Of a DNA stretch of 64,000 bases, positions 1 to 11,605 are shown piece by piece. The notes below the pieces were generated by a model, which saw only the letters and a list, made by a program, of their open reading frames with translations, did not search any database and had not been told where the DNA came from. The DNA comes from Dromaius novaehollandiae (taxonomy: Eukaryota; Chordata; Aves; Casuariiformes; Dromaiidae), in contig NC_088100.1 in the NCBI RefSeq assembly GCF_036370855.1, positions 38,390,563 through 38,454,562 on the forward strand, in the 5' to 3' direction. Numbering within the stretch: position 1 is the stretch's first letter; each line of letters begins with the position of its first letter. Made by a program: the position numbers and the translations under genes.

Positions 1-480
1 AAATACACGGCAAGAGAAGAGAGCCCATGGCTCATCTTTCCTAGATGAGCATCTTAACTACTAGGCTAAACAGCCCTTCTCAGGCTCAGGGAAATATTTT
101 ATTGTCCCATGAGATGTGGAGTGGGATTAACAGGCAGGGTCGTACGTGGTACGGAGGAGCCAGTCTGACAGCCCCCTGCCGCGCAAGGAAGGAGCTCCTG
201 CTCTTCAGCTCCTGCCCCTTTTCTCCCCTTCCAGGAGAAACTTGAACCAAAAAAACCAAGGTGAACATCTTGCACTTAGTGAACATAGCACTTTGCTGTG
301 CAGTCAGCGAGCCGTCAAGGCTGGCATGAGGAAGAGAGAAGGACTACAGGGCTGGCACGGCACGGCTGCACCTGCCACAGAGCCGTTAGGTAAAATACAG
401 CTGAGCCAGCCTAATTTCTGGAAAGAGCCCCGGCTCAGAGACCCTGCATCCTGGTGTCTATTCATCGCATGCCGATAGTC

Positions 481-547
481 AGACCTCCACAGGCAAAGGT
501 GGGATATGAATCTGTGCCTCCTACCTCCCGGGTAAGTGCCCTGTCCA
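481..547 (+). repeat. MIR/CORE-SINE-like 3' fragment
   Basis: The stretch reads as a worn version of the far end of a MIR-type SINE, where a 'gggattcgaacccaggtct...' segment is followed by pyrimidine-rich sequence and 'gccctgtcca'. Here it appears as 'ggtgggatatgaatctgtg' then 'cctcctacctcccgggtaag'. The match is by eye, short and diverged, so both family and ends are uncertain. The 'cgggtaagt' inside it looks like a splice donor but is probably incidental. Confidence 0.3.
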
Positions 548-630
548 GTTGGCCAGTATGTAAAAGTGGGACTGATGTCTCCACTCTCGTTGGAAAGGAA
601 GCCTAATATTCACCAATCCTTTTCTTCTTC

Positions 631-643
631 TTTTTTTTTTTTT
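631..643. repeat. Poly-T tract
   Basis: Run of 13 T, preceded by a TTC-rich pyrimidine stretch. Ordinary low-complexity DNA. Confidence 0.9.
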
Positions 644-2344
644 ACTTTTCAAGAAAGAGGTCAAATGCCTGACTCCAGGAAAGAGTTCAGAGTTGTAAAG
701 ATGCAGGAATGTGTCTCCCACATGCTTGCCGCTCACTCGCTCGCTCAGGCAGCAGCCGGGGTTATTTCCCTGCAGAGGGGAGACCAGGGTCTCACCGTGC
801 AGCCCATGGGCTCCATAATCCCCCTGAGCTGCTCCACCAGTGCTGAATGCTGCAGCATCTCATTTCCATCCGTCACACTGGATTTCAGCATGCCACTAGC
901 CCTGAAATAGTTGCCGGGGAGTGCTTTTTTTTTTGCTTTGGAAAACAAAAAGAGGAATGTGAAAAGAATTGGATAAATACTTATGGATGTGCATTACTAC
1001 ATCTGTGCCTTTGCTGGGTTGTCTAAGAGATGGCAGCGATAATTTCCTTTGTTGGTTTCTGATATAAAAGTGGATATGGCACTAACAGATGTTCTGACAT
1101 GATTGCTGCTAAACTACCTGTATTCCCAGCAAACCAATAGCTGTTCACGAACAGAGAAAGAAACGGAGAAAGAGAACTTCACTCTTTGCACTGAGGTTCA
1201 CTCCTTCAGAGAGGAATAAAAACCCAGCATGACTCAAATGTATCAGTGACAAATTCCCCCAGGACCACTGAGATTCAGGTATGTTTCTCATTATCCTGCT
1301 AGAGATCGCACCTAACGATGCCCCACCAAGGGAAGAGACAACTTGCCTCCTCGCCCCTGGGATACCACCTGCCAGGCTGCCTATTAGGGCTGCAGCAGCC
1401 TTTGGCAAGGAAAGTCTTGCTTTTAAGCAGTTACTTTAACTCAGGCTGGGATAAAGTAAAATGCAAACAGGAGTATTTACTTACAGCATCCGAAATAGAC
1501 AACACAGTAACAAAAGTGTTTTCAGGCTTAAGAAAGAAGACCACACACAGTCTGCTTACAAGAAGAAGTATAAAGGTCCTTTTTATTCAGTATCTCACTC
1601 ATCTGCTGCAGATGCTCTCCTGGCACATCAGGGCTTCTGTCCCCTGGCATATGCTGTGTTTCCCATTGCTCTTGTTAGAGAAAACCTTTCCTCCATGGAG
1701 CACACCAACTTCTGTAACTAATTTCCTTTTCAGGGGCTGGCTCTGAGCAGATTTAATTTTTCCTCTTGAAGCCTACTTTCTTTCTGTCTGAAACTTACGT
1801 ACTTCTAACTTACTCAGAAGATGATCTTGACACTTCTCCAGTTAAATTAAGAGAGTCTCACTTACCTGGAGATGCATATGTCACTTTGTCAGACCAGCTG
1901 CCATCCCCTGTTCTTCACTAGCCAACAAGCAGCTTCTCGACTCAGTGCTGCTTCACCTGCTTAACCTCTCCTTTGGTGACTCAATTGCTTTCATCGTGAA
2001 GGTGCCCCCGTGCATTGAAGTTTGTACCTGACATCAGTCAGAGCCCTCATAAACACCCTTGGCACAAACATCCAACGCAACAAGTGAGCACGGCTCGTTA
2101 CTGTCCCCTGAATGAGATGGTAATACTGGGCTGCAGGCACCTGAAGGAGACAGAGCTGAAAACCTTTCTTCCGAGTACGCCTTGAAACTATCACAAAACA
2201 TTAACAACAGAACAGCCCTTGGCACCTATAACTGATATTTTCCTGAAAACTGTCATGTTTTCAACTCACATTGACTCTCTATAAAACAAAAGCCTGTACA
2301 AACAACAACAGGAGGGAAAAGTCCAAGCCATTTTGCATGTACAT

Positions 2345-2600
2345 TTAAATAAAGGTCAATCTTATTTTAAGACTCCGCTCTTGGGATGATCCGTTTCCTT
2401 TAAGGCTTTTTATGTGCTCCTGGATGGGCTGACGAGAGACTGACAGCGGAGCTGACAATTCTATTAGCTGCGGAGCAGGCCGGCGAACACCGCCTTGTAT
2501 CACCTCTGGGTAATGAGCTGGGTTTCTGAATGCAGCCCAGATTCCTGCAGGACAAGCTGCAACGTGACAGGTTACTGGTAGATGAAGCAAGGCATTCTGA
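2345..2600. promoter_or_regulatory. Possible conserved non-coding element
   Basis: This stretch is compositionally balanced and free of visible repeats. It is densely packed with transcription-factor-like words: on the minus strand 'tgacctttatttaaatg' (nuclear-receptor-like half-site next to an AT core), 'atgcaaaat' just beyond it (octamer/POU-like), and 'agctaatagaattgtcagct'. No open frame here resembles a known protein. Short motifs arise often by chance, so this is a reading of texture and not proof; cross-species alignment would settle it. Confidence 0.25.
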
Positions 2601-3260
2601 GGACTTGTTCTATATCCAGGGCCTTTACTAACCTACCTGCTATATATAGTGCAAAGAAAGCAGGAAAAGTCATGTCAAATGGCTCTAGGCTCAACCTCAC
2701 GAGAACAGATTTCGGTTGCCTGCAAAAGGCTTCCCAGAGAAGCCGTTGAGGAAGATGCTTTGGGTGCAATCAGCCACATGTTTTCCCCCGGCAGCGCTCT
2801 GCCCTGACGTCTCTGCAACTCAGGTTGCTGATTCCTCACCTGTCCCTTCCTGCTTGCACCACAGCTCACTGGCTCCACGCCAGCGGCTTTTTAAAAGCGG
2901 TGGAAAACAGGCAGTTATCTCGGTTCCTGCTCCTGGGTCTCGCCGTTCCTTCACTTCAAACCAAAAAGGCGAGACAACAGCCGCGGGGAGGAGCCAGGCG
3001 GTCTTCAAGAGCCTCGGCACGCTGCAGGGATGGGGACTTGCCTGCACATCAAGGGACTAGCGTACAGCATGATAAAATTCACTTGTATCACCGCCTCAAA
3101 GCCAGCTGTGATGTTTGTGGAGACCTGGGAAGCACTCTGGTTGGGAATTACTGGTATTCAGTGCACTCAAACCAACTTTGTTCTTCCCCTCTTAAAACAC
3201 GCAGTTGAATCAAAACAAGCTATCCAGGCATGGGCTGTTGCTAGGGCTGCCTAAAACATT
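2601..3260. other. GC-elevated stretch around a CpG cluster, no gene recognised
   Basis: Overlapping frames of up to about 127 codons on both strands have no recognisable domain. High GC lengthens chance open frames because stop codons are AT-rich, which explains them. The notable item is the CpG-dense patch listed separately. Confidence 0.5.
2870..3030. promoter_or_regulatory. CpG-dense patch, possible small CpG island
   Basis: About a dozen CpG dinucleotides fall within roughly 160 bases, for example in 'ccagcggc', 'ctcgccgtt', 'gccgcgggg', 'aggcggtc' and 'ctcggcacgctg'. The surrounding window is AT-rich and CpG-poor. A TATA-like 'ctttttaaaagcgg' sits at the left side. Vertebrate CpG clusters commonly mark promoters or unmethylated enhancers, so an unannotated transcription start is possible. 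The patch is shorter than a classical CpG island, and no first exon can be assigned. Confidence 0.35.
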
Positions 3261-4739
3261 GGTGGTTGGTCTTTCTTGTCTCATCTTGCTCGGCTGGCTG
3301 CTGTAGAAGCGTGTTTCTTCCGAGTTTTTCCAGGGAAACATTTAACTGGTGAAGATTTGTTCCCTTGTGCTCTTTTCTTTCCTCACACTTCGCCTGCTAC
3401 AAAACTCCTAAGTAAATAGGATTTAACAGAAGGGAAAGAAAAACAAGTAAAACCAAACCAAAAAACAAAACAGACATTTTTGGTTGCTTCCTGAGGTGGC
3501 AGTGAAAGTGTGATTTATTGACAAAAGTGAAAAAATATCCAAGAGAACTAACATTTTCCAAGAAATATTTCGGCCATTTTCTGTGAGGAAAAGATGTTTT
3601 TCACAGAAAGCATTTAAATGTCTTTTATTAGGTCTTTAACATATGGCAAAAGTCCAGGAAACAAATAAAAACTTTGTTAGATTGCAGCACAGAGACAGAC
3701 ATGCACAATCGGCCCATATTCCTAATATTCCCGATGTTGTTTGCCATATTCCCAATTCAGATCCTTGTTGGTGCTAGAAGAAAGTGAAAACCATAGTGGG
3801 ATTCTTTACATTCTTTCATATAACTTGCTGAAAAACTCTCAGCACTCGCTGTCTCCCTGCATTAACAGAATTCACAACACATTCAGTAAAAAAGTTATTT
3901 CCATTGTTTCATTTATAACTTAAGCCTGCAAAAGATGCAGAAGGGCCTCACTATGAAATGGTGAAAATAAATTTAATGGGGAAGCAGAAGGTGCAACTGG
4001 TTATCTTTCAACTGTTCTTTTATTAGAGGTACGGAATATACTTCTCAAAAATACTTTCAGATGGAGAGTACTGGATTTATTGTACCTCTGCTGAAAAAGA
4101 AGAGGGAAAAATTGCACATTGATGTGAGAAAAGAGGATATGAAAGATGATCCATGGACTAAAAAGTGAAAAGAATTTCAGAAACTGCAAGACATTAAGGA
4201 GATGTATCGATTTAATTAGCCAGCGCAACATCATTTACCATGCTAACCACAAGAGACATGCCCGTAAAAACTAGTGTTTGAAGGTCACGGTCATATGTAA
4301 CATACCTCTGACGCTACACAAATGTTCGGCTGTATAGATCTGTTTTACTTAGACTTGGAAATAAGTCACATGCTACTGAGACTTCTAAGTAGGCAGTTTC
4401 TGAAAGATAGTTGTGAAAAGCCTCCACATGAATAAGATAGGGCTATGCATTGTAATTGGATCCATTCATCCTGTTAATAATCTGGAATTTCTGTATTTCC
4501 AATGTTTAGTTGATTTAAATGTCAGAGGTAAATAATAAAGACTTATTCAAACAGTGGTATCTCTAACAAAATTGGAATCGTTAAAGTTATGGAATATTTT
4601 ATTCTTTTATAATAGTAGGTTCAGGCCCACCAGCCTTTTTCCCCCTACTACCTCTGCTTGTTCATTATTCAGAAAAGAACTTAAATAATGATAAGGCTCT
4701 GAAAGAATTCTCAATAGCAAAAAGCTTCTTAAGGGCTCA
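3261..4739. other. AT-rich single-copy stretch
   Basis: No gene, RNA gene or clear repeat was recognised. A minus-strand open frame (4001-4234) is Phe/Leu-rich because of A-rich plus-strand sequence and is not convincing as a protein. Confidence 0.6.
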
Positions 4740-5060
4740 TTTATAATTTCAGCTGCATTGGATAAGTCTCGAGTACCCTGATGAAGTGCACAGAGTTCCT
4801 GGGGATACACGCCAGCATAAAGGACAGCATAATTCGGCCCTGAATTAGAAGCTCTCTGTCAGCTGGGGGCTTAGATATCCTACAGCATTTGATGCTGCTC
4901 CTCTGACTCTTATTCCCTCTAATTGGAATGTGCTTACTTTTAGTATGCAATCACGCATTTAAAAAATTAAGCTTTTAATGTCATTTCCTTTTTCATTTTC
5001 TGATTTATAAAGTGCTCCTGAAAAGTGCTTTGCAATTGTTTATATCTGTTTCAGGTTTTA
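4740..5060. promoter_or_regulatory. Possible conserved non-coding element
   Basis: A repeat-free stretch with closely packed regulatory-type words: E-box 'cagctg' in 'ctgtcagctgggggc', homeodomain-type 'ctaattgg' directly followed by the TEAD-like word 'ggaatgtg', and 'gtgctttgcaattg' (C/EBP-like) further on. No coding frame is convincing. Clustering of different site types without simple-sequence character is what enhancers often look like, but motif chance rates are high and conservation could not be tested. Confidence 0.22.
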
Positions 5061-7360
5061 AGCAGAGCATGGGGAGTTGTTATGTTTTCCTGGGCATATA
5101 TTTCTTTAATCGAAACTTCTATTTTAAAAAGGCACAATAGGGTCCATGTTTACTAATTTCCTCATCCACCTTCCCATTAGAGTTAGACAGGTCTCCTTCC
5201 CCCGCCAGGAGCACACAATTTCCACCCCCTGCTTATTGGCCTGAAGGCACAACTCAGCCCCTCATCCGATGAAGCGGGGAAGCTCACGTAGGTTGGAGCA
5301 ACATAAAACACTGATTCACAAGCCAAAAGCCCTCGTGCACTTAAGGGGGCAGGAAGGTGTCCAACACGAACACCCACACAAGTGACAGTCAATGCGATTC
5401 TCAACGTGGCTGCAGCGACTTCTGTTTGCACACATTTTGGATGCCTCAGAGTTGAATGGTGATGTTGGAAATTAGAGCCTGCTCACAACTTTTTTAGTAA
5501 GTCTGTTTTCCTCTACTATATTTAAACTTCCTTTGCAATTGGTGCACAGGAGATTCAGTCTGAAGGATGCTTTCTGCTATAGATAGAAGGGGTTTTTTTA
5601 ATGTTGTTTTTGCTCCATTATGTGCAGAACACAAAGAGCTTATGTCTTAACATAGTTCTTCTATTTCTTCTCTCTCTTTGTCCCCTTCACCCCTGCTTGC
5701 TACCTTTTTAAATTTCCTCTAGTGTAATTTAAAAATCTATTTTTTAAAGTTAGAACAGAACTGGAGAACCATTTCTAGCACAAAATGGCCCAAGTAATTG
5801 CCCATTGAAGCTGGTGCTATTTTCTGAGGTCGTATGGAGATTGCAAGCTATGATGTTCCTACTGACCTAAGAAATACAGTGCAACAGGTTGCGCAGACAT
5901 AAGGGCATCTGCGTAGAAGTGTATTTGCAAGGTTCATTACTAGCACAAAGGGAAAATCCCTGCCTGATAGGCCAGTAGCTTTTTAGGGAGAATCAGTCAT
6001 CAGGGCAGTCATCAGGTTTCACCACACAGTTCAGCCTTCAGCTTTCCAGCCTGTTTAATGTAATAATTTGCTTTAGGATCACACCCTACTCTTTAGCTTT
6101 TGTTTCTTTTGCAGGTTACTCAAGCAGCAAGGGAAGATCAGTAAATATATGAAATTTTGCCTCATCCTACCTATATAATGGACAAGGCATTTTTTTTCCT
6201 GCCCTCTGTTAAACCTTCCCACATTAAATGGCCCTCAGCACACATAATATAGCAATAGTCAGATTATACAAAAATAGTTTATACTTAAGTCATCTTGTAC
6301 TCCACGGTCAGTGAAACAAGGGTGGCCCTAAGGAAAGACAGCACACCTCCTCGTTCTTAGCAGCTGCCTTTAAAAGAAGGGATGCCCCAACAGTTTAGCT
6401 AGGCATCTGCAGTGCAACGATGAGGTATACTTCATCCACTTAGGGAAAGGGGCCTCCTAGGATCCCTTGAAAAGATAGGATTGTCTCCCTTGCACAAGGC
6501 AAGCATTAGATTTGGAGATGGGAGAGGTAAAATTGTATCTTTAATGTTAATCCTTGCTCCTTTATCTGAGACAGGAACTTCCAACCCTATCATCAAACCA
6601 ACATGCAAAACGCATAACTTGTTTAACCTTTTTTTTAAAAAAAAAAAAAAACAGATGGATTAGAATGAAACAAGCAGTGCACACTTTAAAGGGACCGGAT
6701 ACTATATTAATGCCAACTCTGTGAGAATATAAATAAGCTGCTGCAGTTTAATAGAAAGCAGAATTTCCTAAACTAGCATAAACTAATGGCTCATTGGCTA
6801 AAATAGATCTGCAGTCTCCATTTGCTGTAGAAACACAGCTACTCTGCTGATCTCAAAGAAAGAGCAACTGTAACTATAACAAACACCCCGGGATCTTGAA
6901 AAATATGGGAAGATGTCAGCTGCTGTTAAACAGTGTAGAAATAATAGAGTAGTGAAACTAATAAATAAATACAAACAGGTTTAAGGCATCCTCTTTGGAA
7001 ACACTATCCTATGGGTTAAAGATGTGAAGATTTAGCTTTTCACAATTCTGGCACACCAGGAACCCCTCCTCTCCCCTGTGTAAGTGTTTCAGTTCTTGTT
7101 CCTAGCTACATAAATCACAGGCAGGGTAAATGCATTACAAGTTAAGAGAAGGAAATAATACAATCTCCCAGCAGATACTGGGAACAACAGCTTTTCACAT
7201 ATATGCCAAAATGCCACGCAATTATTAGTAGGGGATAAAACACACTGCCTTTTACAAACAGTCTACAGCAAATTAATATTTTGTCTATGAAATCCTTGAC
7301 TGGTACCCAAAATAGCACAATTTGTAACACGTTCCTCCTCCCAACATCTCTTTTAAGGCT
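5061..7360. other. Single-copy stretch with no gene recognised
   Basis: Mostly AT-rich. The part near 5180-5430 is somewhat more GC- and CpG-rich and repeat-free. A homopolymer junction (8 T then 15 A, 6629-6651) is the only simple repeat of note. Open frames are short and on both strands. Confidence 0.6.
6629..6651. repeat. T8/A15 homopolymer junction
   Basis: Eight T followed directly by fifteen A. Low-complexity DNA; a small hairpin is possible through the T/A arms. Confidence 0.85.
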
Positions 7361-7368
7361 GGCCTGTG

Positions 7369-7430
7369 CTTTTCTCCCATTTTATAACTGCAGATCTGAG
7401 ACACAGCCAGAGCTAGGTTTGGATCCACAG
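7369..7430 (+). repeat. MIR/CORE-SINE-like fragment
   Basis: 'tctcccattttataactgc' followed by 'gagacacagccagagctagg' and 'tttggatccac' parallels the MIR-type order 'cccattttacagatgagg...acacagc...gagctgggatttgaaccc'. The central part is deleted. Match judged by eye, no alignment run. Confidence 0.4.
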
Positions 7431-10082
7431 AAAGAACGAGGTGCCCAGACCCAAGAGCACCAGCTGCAAAGCCCCTGTACGACTACTTAGGTGCCCTGAC
7501 TTCTTCCAAGCTCCTGAAGTCCTTCAGATGAGCACACCTAGAGTGTCATAATTTTCCTGGAGCCCAATCTCAGCTTTTAAAGGAGCTACGAGACTCACAA
7601 ACCGAACATCCAAGAGCCCTGCTCCTTCTATGCTCAATGCATGCCTAAAATGCACCCACAGCACCAGTTCCATGTGGAGCAGCTCCATAATTAATTTAAT
7701 TAAAAAAACAAGGCTACTAAAGGAGTTGCTGGTACCTCTTCTTGTCTAGCAGTGTAATGGCTGCAGTATCGTGGGGAGGAGGAGATAGTTTCACCACCTT
7801 CCCCAACCTAAAAATTTGTGTCCACAGATCTCGCTGCAGACCAGGCTGGGGTTGTGGAAAAGAGCCATGAGGACGTTCCCCAGCCTTCCTGTTGAGGCTG
7901 TGCCACTGTGCAGAGTCACGGGGAGAAGCACAGGAGTCATGGGGAGCACAGACAAAACAGAGCCTGGCTCCGCAGCTCAGCTACAGGGGCATGTTCCAGC
8001 GCAACAGCTGAGGTTTTTAAATGAAATAAGCTCTCCAGCCAAGACCCTGGAAACCTACTCACAGGATTTTTTTTCACAGTCACAGGAAAAGTAAAAGATT
8101 GCAAAGACTCAGATAAGTTTATTTCAAAGCACTTCTTAGCCCAAGCATATCCATTACAGCAGGTAAAAGCCATAGTGCTGAGAGATGGGAAAGGTCTCTG
8201 CTCTAATACAATTTGACAGGGGACAAGAGTTGACAGAGTCCGTAGACACTCCTGACATGTAACAGCTCCCTCAGGATAGTGGATACACCTGAAAGTGGGT
8301 GACCAACAGATAGGAAAACATAGACCACCTTGTCCACATTTTATAATTACAAATCAGTTTTCTGTTGACAAGGCTCATTTTTCACTGCAGCATCTTTGTC
8401 TCCCAGCCTTTGCCAAACAGTTATAACTTCATCAGTGCATTCGGGAATACATTTAACAAAATTGCTTTTTGCAGAAGTGAGATAGTACCAATGCAATGCA
8501 ATTCTGAAAAACAACAAAACAAAGGGAAGGAGAAAAGCTATCGGGAAAAACCAGTGAAGATGGCCCTCAATTTTCTAATAAAACACCCCAGTGCATTGTT
8601 GCATGCCTATTATCTTCTTTCTGAATTACAGTAAAATGAAATTACTAGAGTTTTTCAATGTGTGCAACATCATTTCATTATAAGGATAGAAAGTCAAATT
8701 TGGCTTTATTATCAACAATCTCAGTATGCAGACTGCTCATACATGACCTTTAATCTTGAATTCTTCAAGAAATCAGATGAACAAGATATCATTCTTTGAA
8801 GGAGCAAGCCCAGTCCCCAAAGCTATATAAAAGGCTGTGTATAAACATGTGACAAGCTCAGAATTCCTTAATATTTTCTTCCAAATAATCAAAAGCCTTT
8901 TCATACATGCCATCAAAACCTTAAAACCACACTTAGGTTATATGACAAAACACCATAAGGCAGAAAATATCAAAAGTAAATTTGCATGTGTCATTTTGTG
9001 CGTTACCATATAATCTTTAATTACAGGATCAAATGGAATTAATAAATTCTAAAAGCCTGGGTTATTTTCTGCAGCTTGTTGCATACATATGGTGTTCCTG
9101 TGCATTTGTTACGTGTGCATTAGGGTAAAGGCCATTAAATGTGTTAATCTACAAAACAGTTGATTAAAATTTCTACACGAATTCTACTTCTTCCATCCCT
9201 GCTTCACCTCATAAAGCCATACCACTGTCATTAAGCTGCCTGATGTTTGAACAGCACTAGCTTGACACAAATTGTTACCTGAAACTGAATTTAAGCAGGT
9301 GAAAACAGCTGGGGTTTGTGGTAGGAAGCAGAGGAACGCAGAATCTGCCACCCTCGTGGCAGACCAACCAACTTCAGGCTGGCCAACGTAGCCTGCATTT
9401 TAAAAATGCTACTGCTGATAGGGCTAAGACTGCACAATCCACACTCAATGGACAATGTTTTTAACACAGTTTGTTGACAAGAAAATTCCTTCAAGCCTAG
9501 TTTCAATAAAATATGCCTGCCAATGGCCTAGTGTCTGCTCCCCATGATGCTGTCTCTTGGAGCTGTAAAGTCAAGTCCAAGATCCTGAACTCCCCTCTTC
9601 AAGACACCTGAAAACCTTGGCCCAGGAGAGCTATCAGACTGTCCAAACTTCCAGGATAAAAACTATGTTAAACCATTTTCTGCTTAGGCACAGTGTAGAG
9701 TTATCCCCCATGCATAGGGCTGATGCACTCAAGGAGAAAAGCTTTCCACAGTGGCCAAGGCAATTATGGAAGGATCTCGCATGGAGACATCGGACCAGGA
9801 CAAACCCAACCACGTTCTCCTCCAAGGCACAATTCTGTCACCTGCCTCTTCTAACAGACACGCCAGGCAGGGTGTACATTTAAAACCAACAAGCAACTGC
9901 TCCCTCTTCACCCCACCAAATTAAACCATGCAGGCGTTTCGTAGCTGCTCTCTGACGAGAAAAGAAGGCGGTTAAGTCACACTTGGCAGGTGTTACCAGC
10001 GCTACACAATGCACAAAGCTGCTCAGACACTAGAGCACTGACAAATCCACATCCAGAGAATGACAGATCTGAAGAGATCACA

Positions 10083-10085
<3 letters not shown>
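7431..10085. other. AT-rich single-copy stretch
   Basis: No gene recognised. The part at about 8990-9180 holds several homeodomain-type words ('tttaattacagg', 'ggaattaataaatt', 'gccattaaatgtgttaatc') and could be regulatory. Other open frames are short and overlap on both strands. Confidence 0.55.

Positions 10086-10116
<31 letters not shown>
10086..10116. repeat. Poly-A tract of 31
   Basis: Thirty-one uninterrupted A, the longest homopolymer in the window. It is not preceded by a recognisable retrocopy or SINE body or by a clear polyadenylation signal, so I call it simple sequence and not a retroposon tail. Its exact length is prone to sequencing error. Confidence 0.95.
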
Positions 10117-10120
<4 letters not shown>

Positions 10121-10879
10121 TTACATAGGACATAATGCATTATCATTAGCCTGGGATATAAATAATATTACATACAGAAAAACTAAAGCACAGATCAGCT
10201 AGTGGTCTGTCAAATTTCTCTCTGAAAGTGTATACACTGAGGCAGGAAAAGTATGAATCTCCCAGAGTCCTGTTTACCGCCACAAAGCTATGGAGGCTAA
10301 CACAAGTGTCTGAGCTCAGAAAAAGCAATGCTTCCCATTAATGACTGCTGGAACTAGACCAGGGTCTTGCTCCCACTATTTGACTTCGGTCTCAATTCAT
10401 CAATGGGCTGTGTTTAATATTCACAGCTGGAGGGAGGGAATGAAACACTGTTTTTACATGAGCATTTGATCACTACAATGACATTCAATTTGTACCATAG
10501 ATTAAAATTTAAAAAAAAGCTCCAGAATGCATTTTCTATGGACTAATGGATCCGCAACAGAGACCTAGATAGCAACAAAATAATCTGTAATTTTTGTCTA
10601 ATAGCAGAAAGATGTAATGCACCAACACACATCTACAACAGACAGGGGGACTCTATTTACTACAGCTGGTATTTGCATTCCTGGTCAGGAACCGTCAGCG
10701 GGGTGTCAATGGGAGCTAGCGGACTGATTCTGGATGTAGATCAGGATAGGCCCTGGGATGGAGATCACAGCATAGAGATCCCGGCTCCCACTGAGGTCTT
10801 AGCTGAACCCCCAAGGGAAAAATTCTCCGTGGAAACCAAAAAGAGAATTAACTGCCCAGAGGGAACAGTAGTTCTCTCT
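10117..10879. other. Single-copy stretch upstream of a CR1 fossil
   Basis: No gene recognised. The 74-codon plus-strand frame at 10673-10897 runs into the CR1 fossil. The segment at about 10680-10879 may be a more decayed upstream part of the same element, but I could not match it with confidence. Confidence 0.45.
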
Positions 10880-11605
10880 ACAAACCAATCCTGTTAAATA
10901 TTTTCACTAGTGACTATGGCCCAGGCACAAGGCATGTTTTTAGAATATTTGCTGATGCCACAGTCAGAAGCATTGTTAGTAAAGACAAAGATCAGGAGAA
11001 CTAGCAAAAGCATAAAACTTACAAAGCACCAAGTCATGCCCTTATGAAATAATGATATTTCCTGCCAGAGAATAATGGTATTCTCTGGGTCTCCACAGCT
11101 GGAAATGGAAGAAAAGCTGGGGTATTAGCTATGAACTATCAGTGTAATGCAAATGTGGAAAAAAGAGAAGTAATCTCTGATGCAAGTGAGGTATTTCTAA
11201 GAGAAGTAAGGGAGTATAAATGCCACTGTGCTGGGATCCACACCTTGTGCATGATTTGATCACACCTGCACAAGGAAGATTAATTCAAACTGGGAGAGAT
11301 GCAGAGTGTAGTAGAACACAAAGTCTACCCTTCAGGAAGAAACTATTAATCAAATGAACACTGAGAGGAGACAGGACTGTTCCCTAAATGCAGAATGAGG
11401 TTTAAGAACCTAGCAAGAAAACTAAGTACTGATATTGAAGAATGCTGTTGGCACAACAAGAAATGGGTGCAGATTAGCCAGGAATACACTTAGATCAGGA
11501 ATCAGAAGATTCCCTATCAGAGAGTGAGGCTCTGGATCAGTTTTCCAGTAAGAACAGCAGGACAGAAAAAGAATATTAGGGTGGATCAGGATATGAAAGG
11601 AGTCA
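10880..11605 (+). mobile_element. Old CR1-family LINE fossil (ORF2 C-terminal part into 3' region)
   Basis: Several ordered stretches match, by eye, the reverse-transcriptase C-terminal and 3' regions of the old amniote (turtle-like) CR1 type. First comes 'cctgttaaatattttcac' with 'atttgctgatgccac', the counterpart of the conserved 'FNIF...FADDT' coding segment. Then come 'accaagtcatgccctta', 'aattcaaactgggagagatg' and 'tactgatattgaagaatgct'. Last come 'aaatgggtgcagattagcc' and 'gagagtgaggctctggatc'. The order is collinear and on the plus strand. In the second of these stretches the family usually has 'gctgatgacac', so the coding sense is damaged here; stops and indels break the frame throughout. 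The copy is 5'-truncated, as is usual for CR1, and no target-site duplication is visible. The right end is approximate. The much higher divergence than in the copy at 34213 implies a far older insertion. Confidence 0.7.

Larger units (their letters stand above)
1..2340. other. Non-coding single-copy stretch, moderately GC-rich
   Basis: No gene is recognised here. Short open frames on both strands overlap each other and match no family I know. Visible items are a MIR-like fragment near 481-547 and a T run at 631-643. A sequence resembling a strong splice donor on the minus strand (CTCCAG followed by GTAAGT, around 1866-1877) has only a poor acceptor upstream of it, so no exon is called. The rest is unexplained sequence. 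Confidence 0.6.

Noticed and set aside
45..80. Possible MIR-type tail ('cttaactactaggctaaac')
   Set aside because: Too short and isolated, with no upstream MIR body.
1866..1930. Minus-strand exon ending at a strong CTCCAG/GTAAGT donor
   Set aside because: The open phase is short and the only acceptor available (gaagaacag) lacks a pyrimidine tract.
4001..4234. Minus-strand Phe/Leu-rich frame as a membrane protein
   Set aside because: Hydrophobicity follows from A-rich plus-strand sequence; no start context, splice sites or family match.
10086..10116. Poly-A as the tail of a processed pseudogene
   Set aside because: No gene-like sequence, polyadenylation signal or target duplication precedes it.
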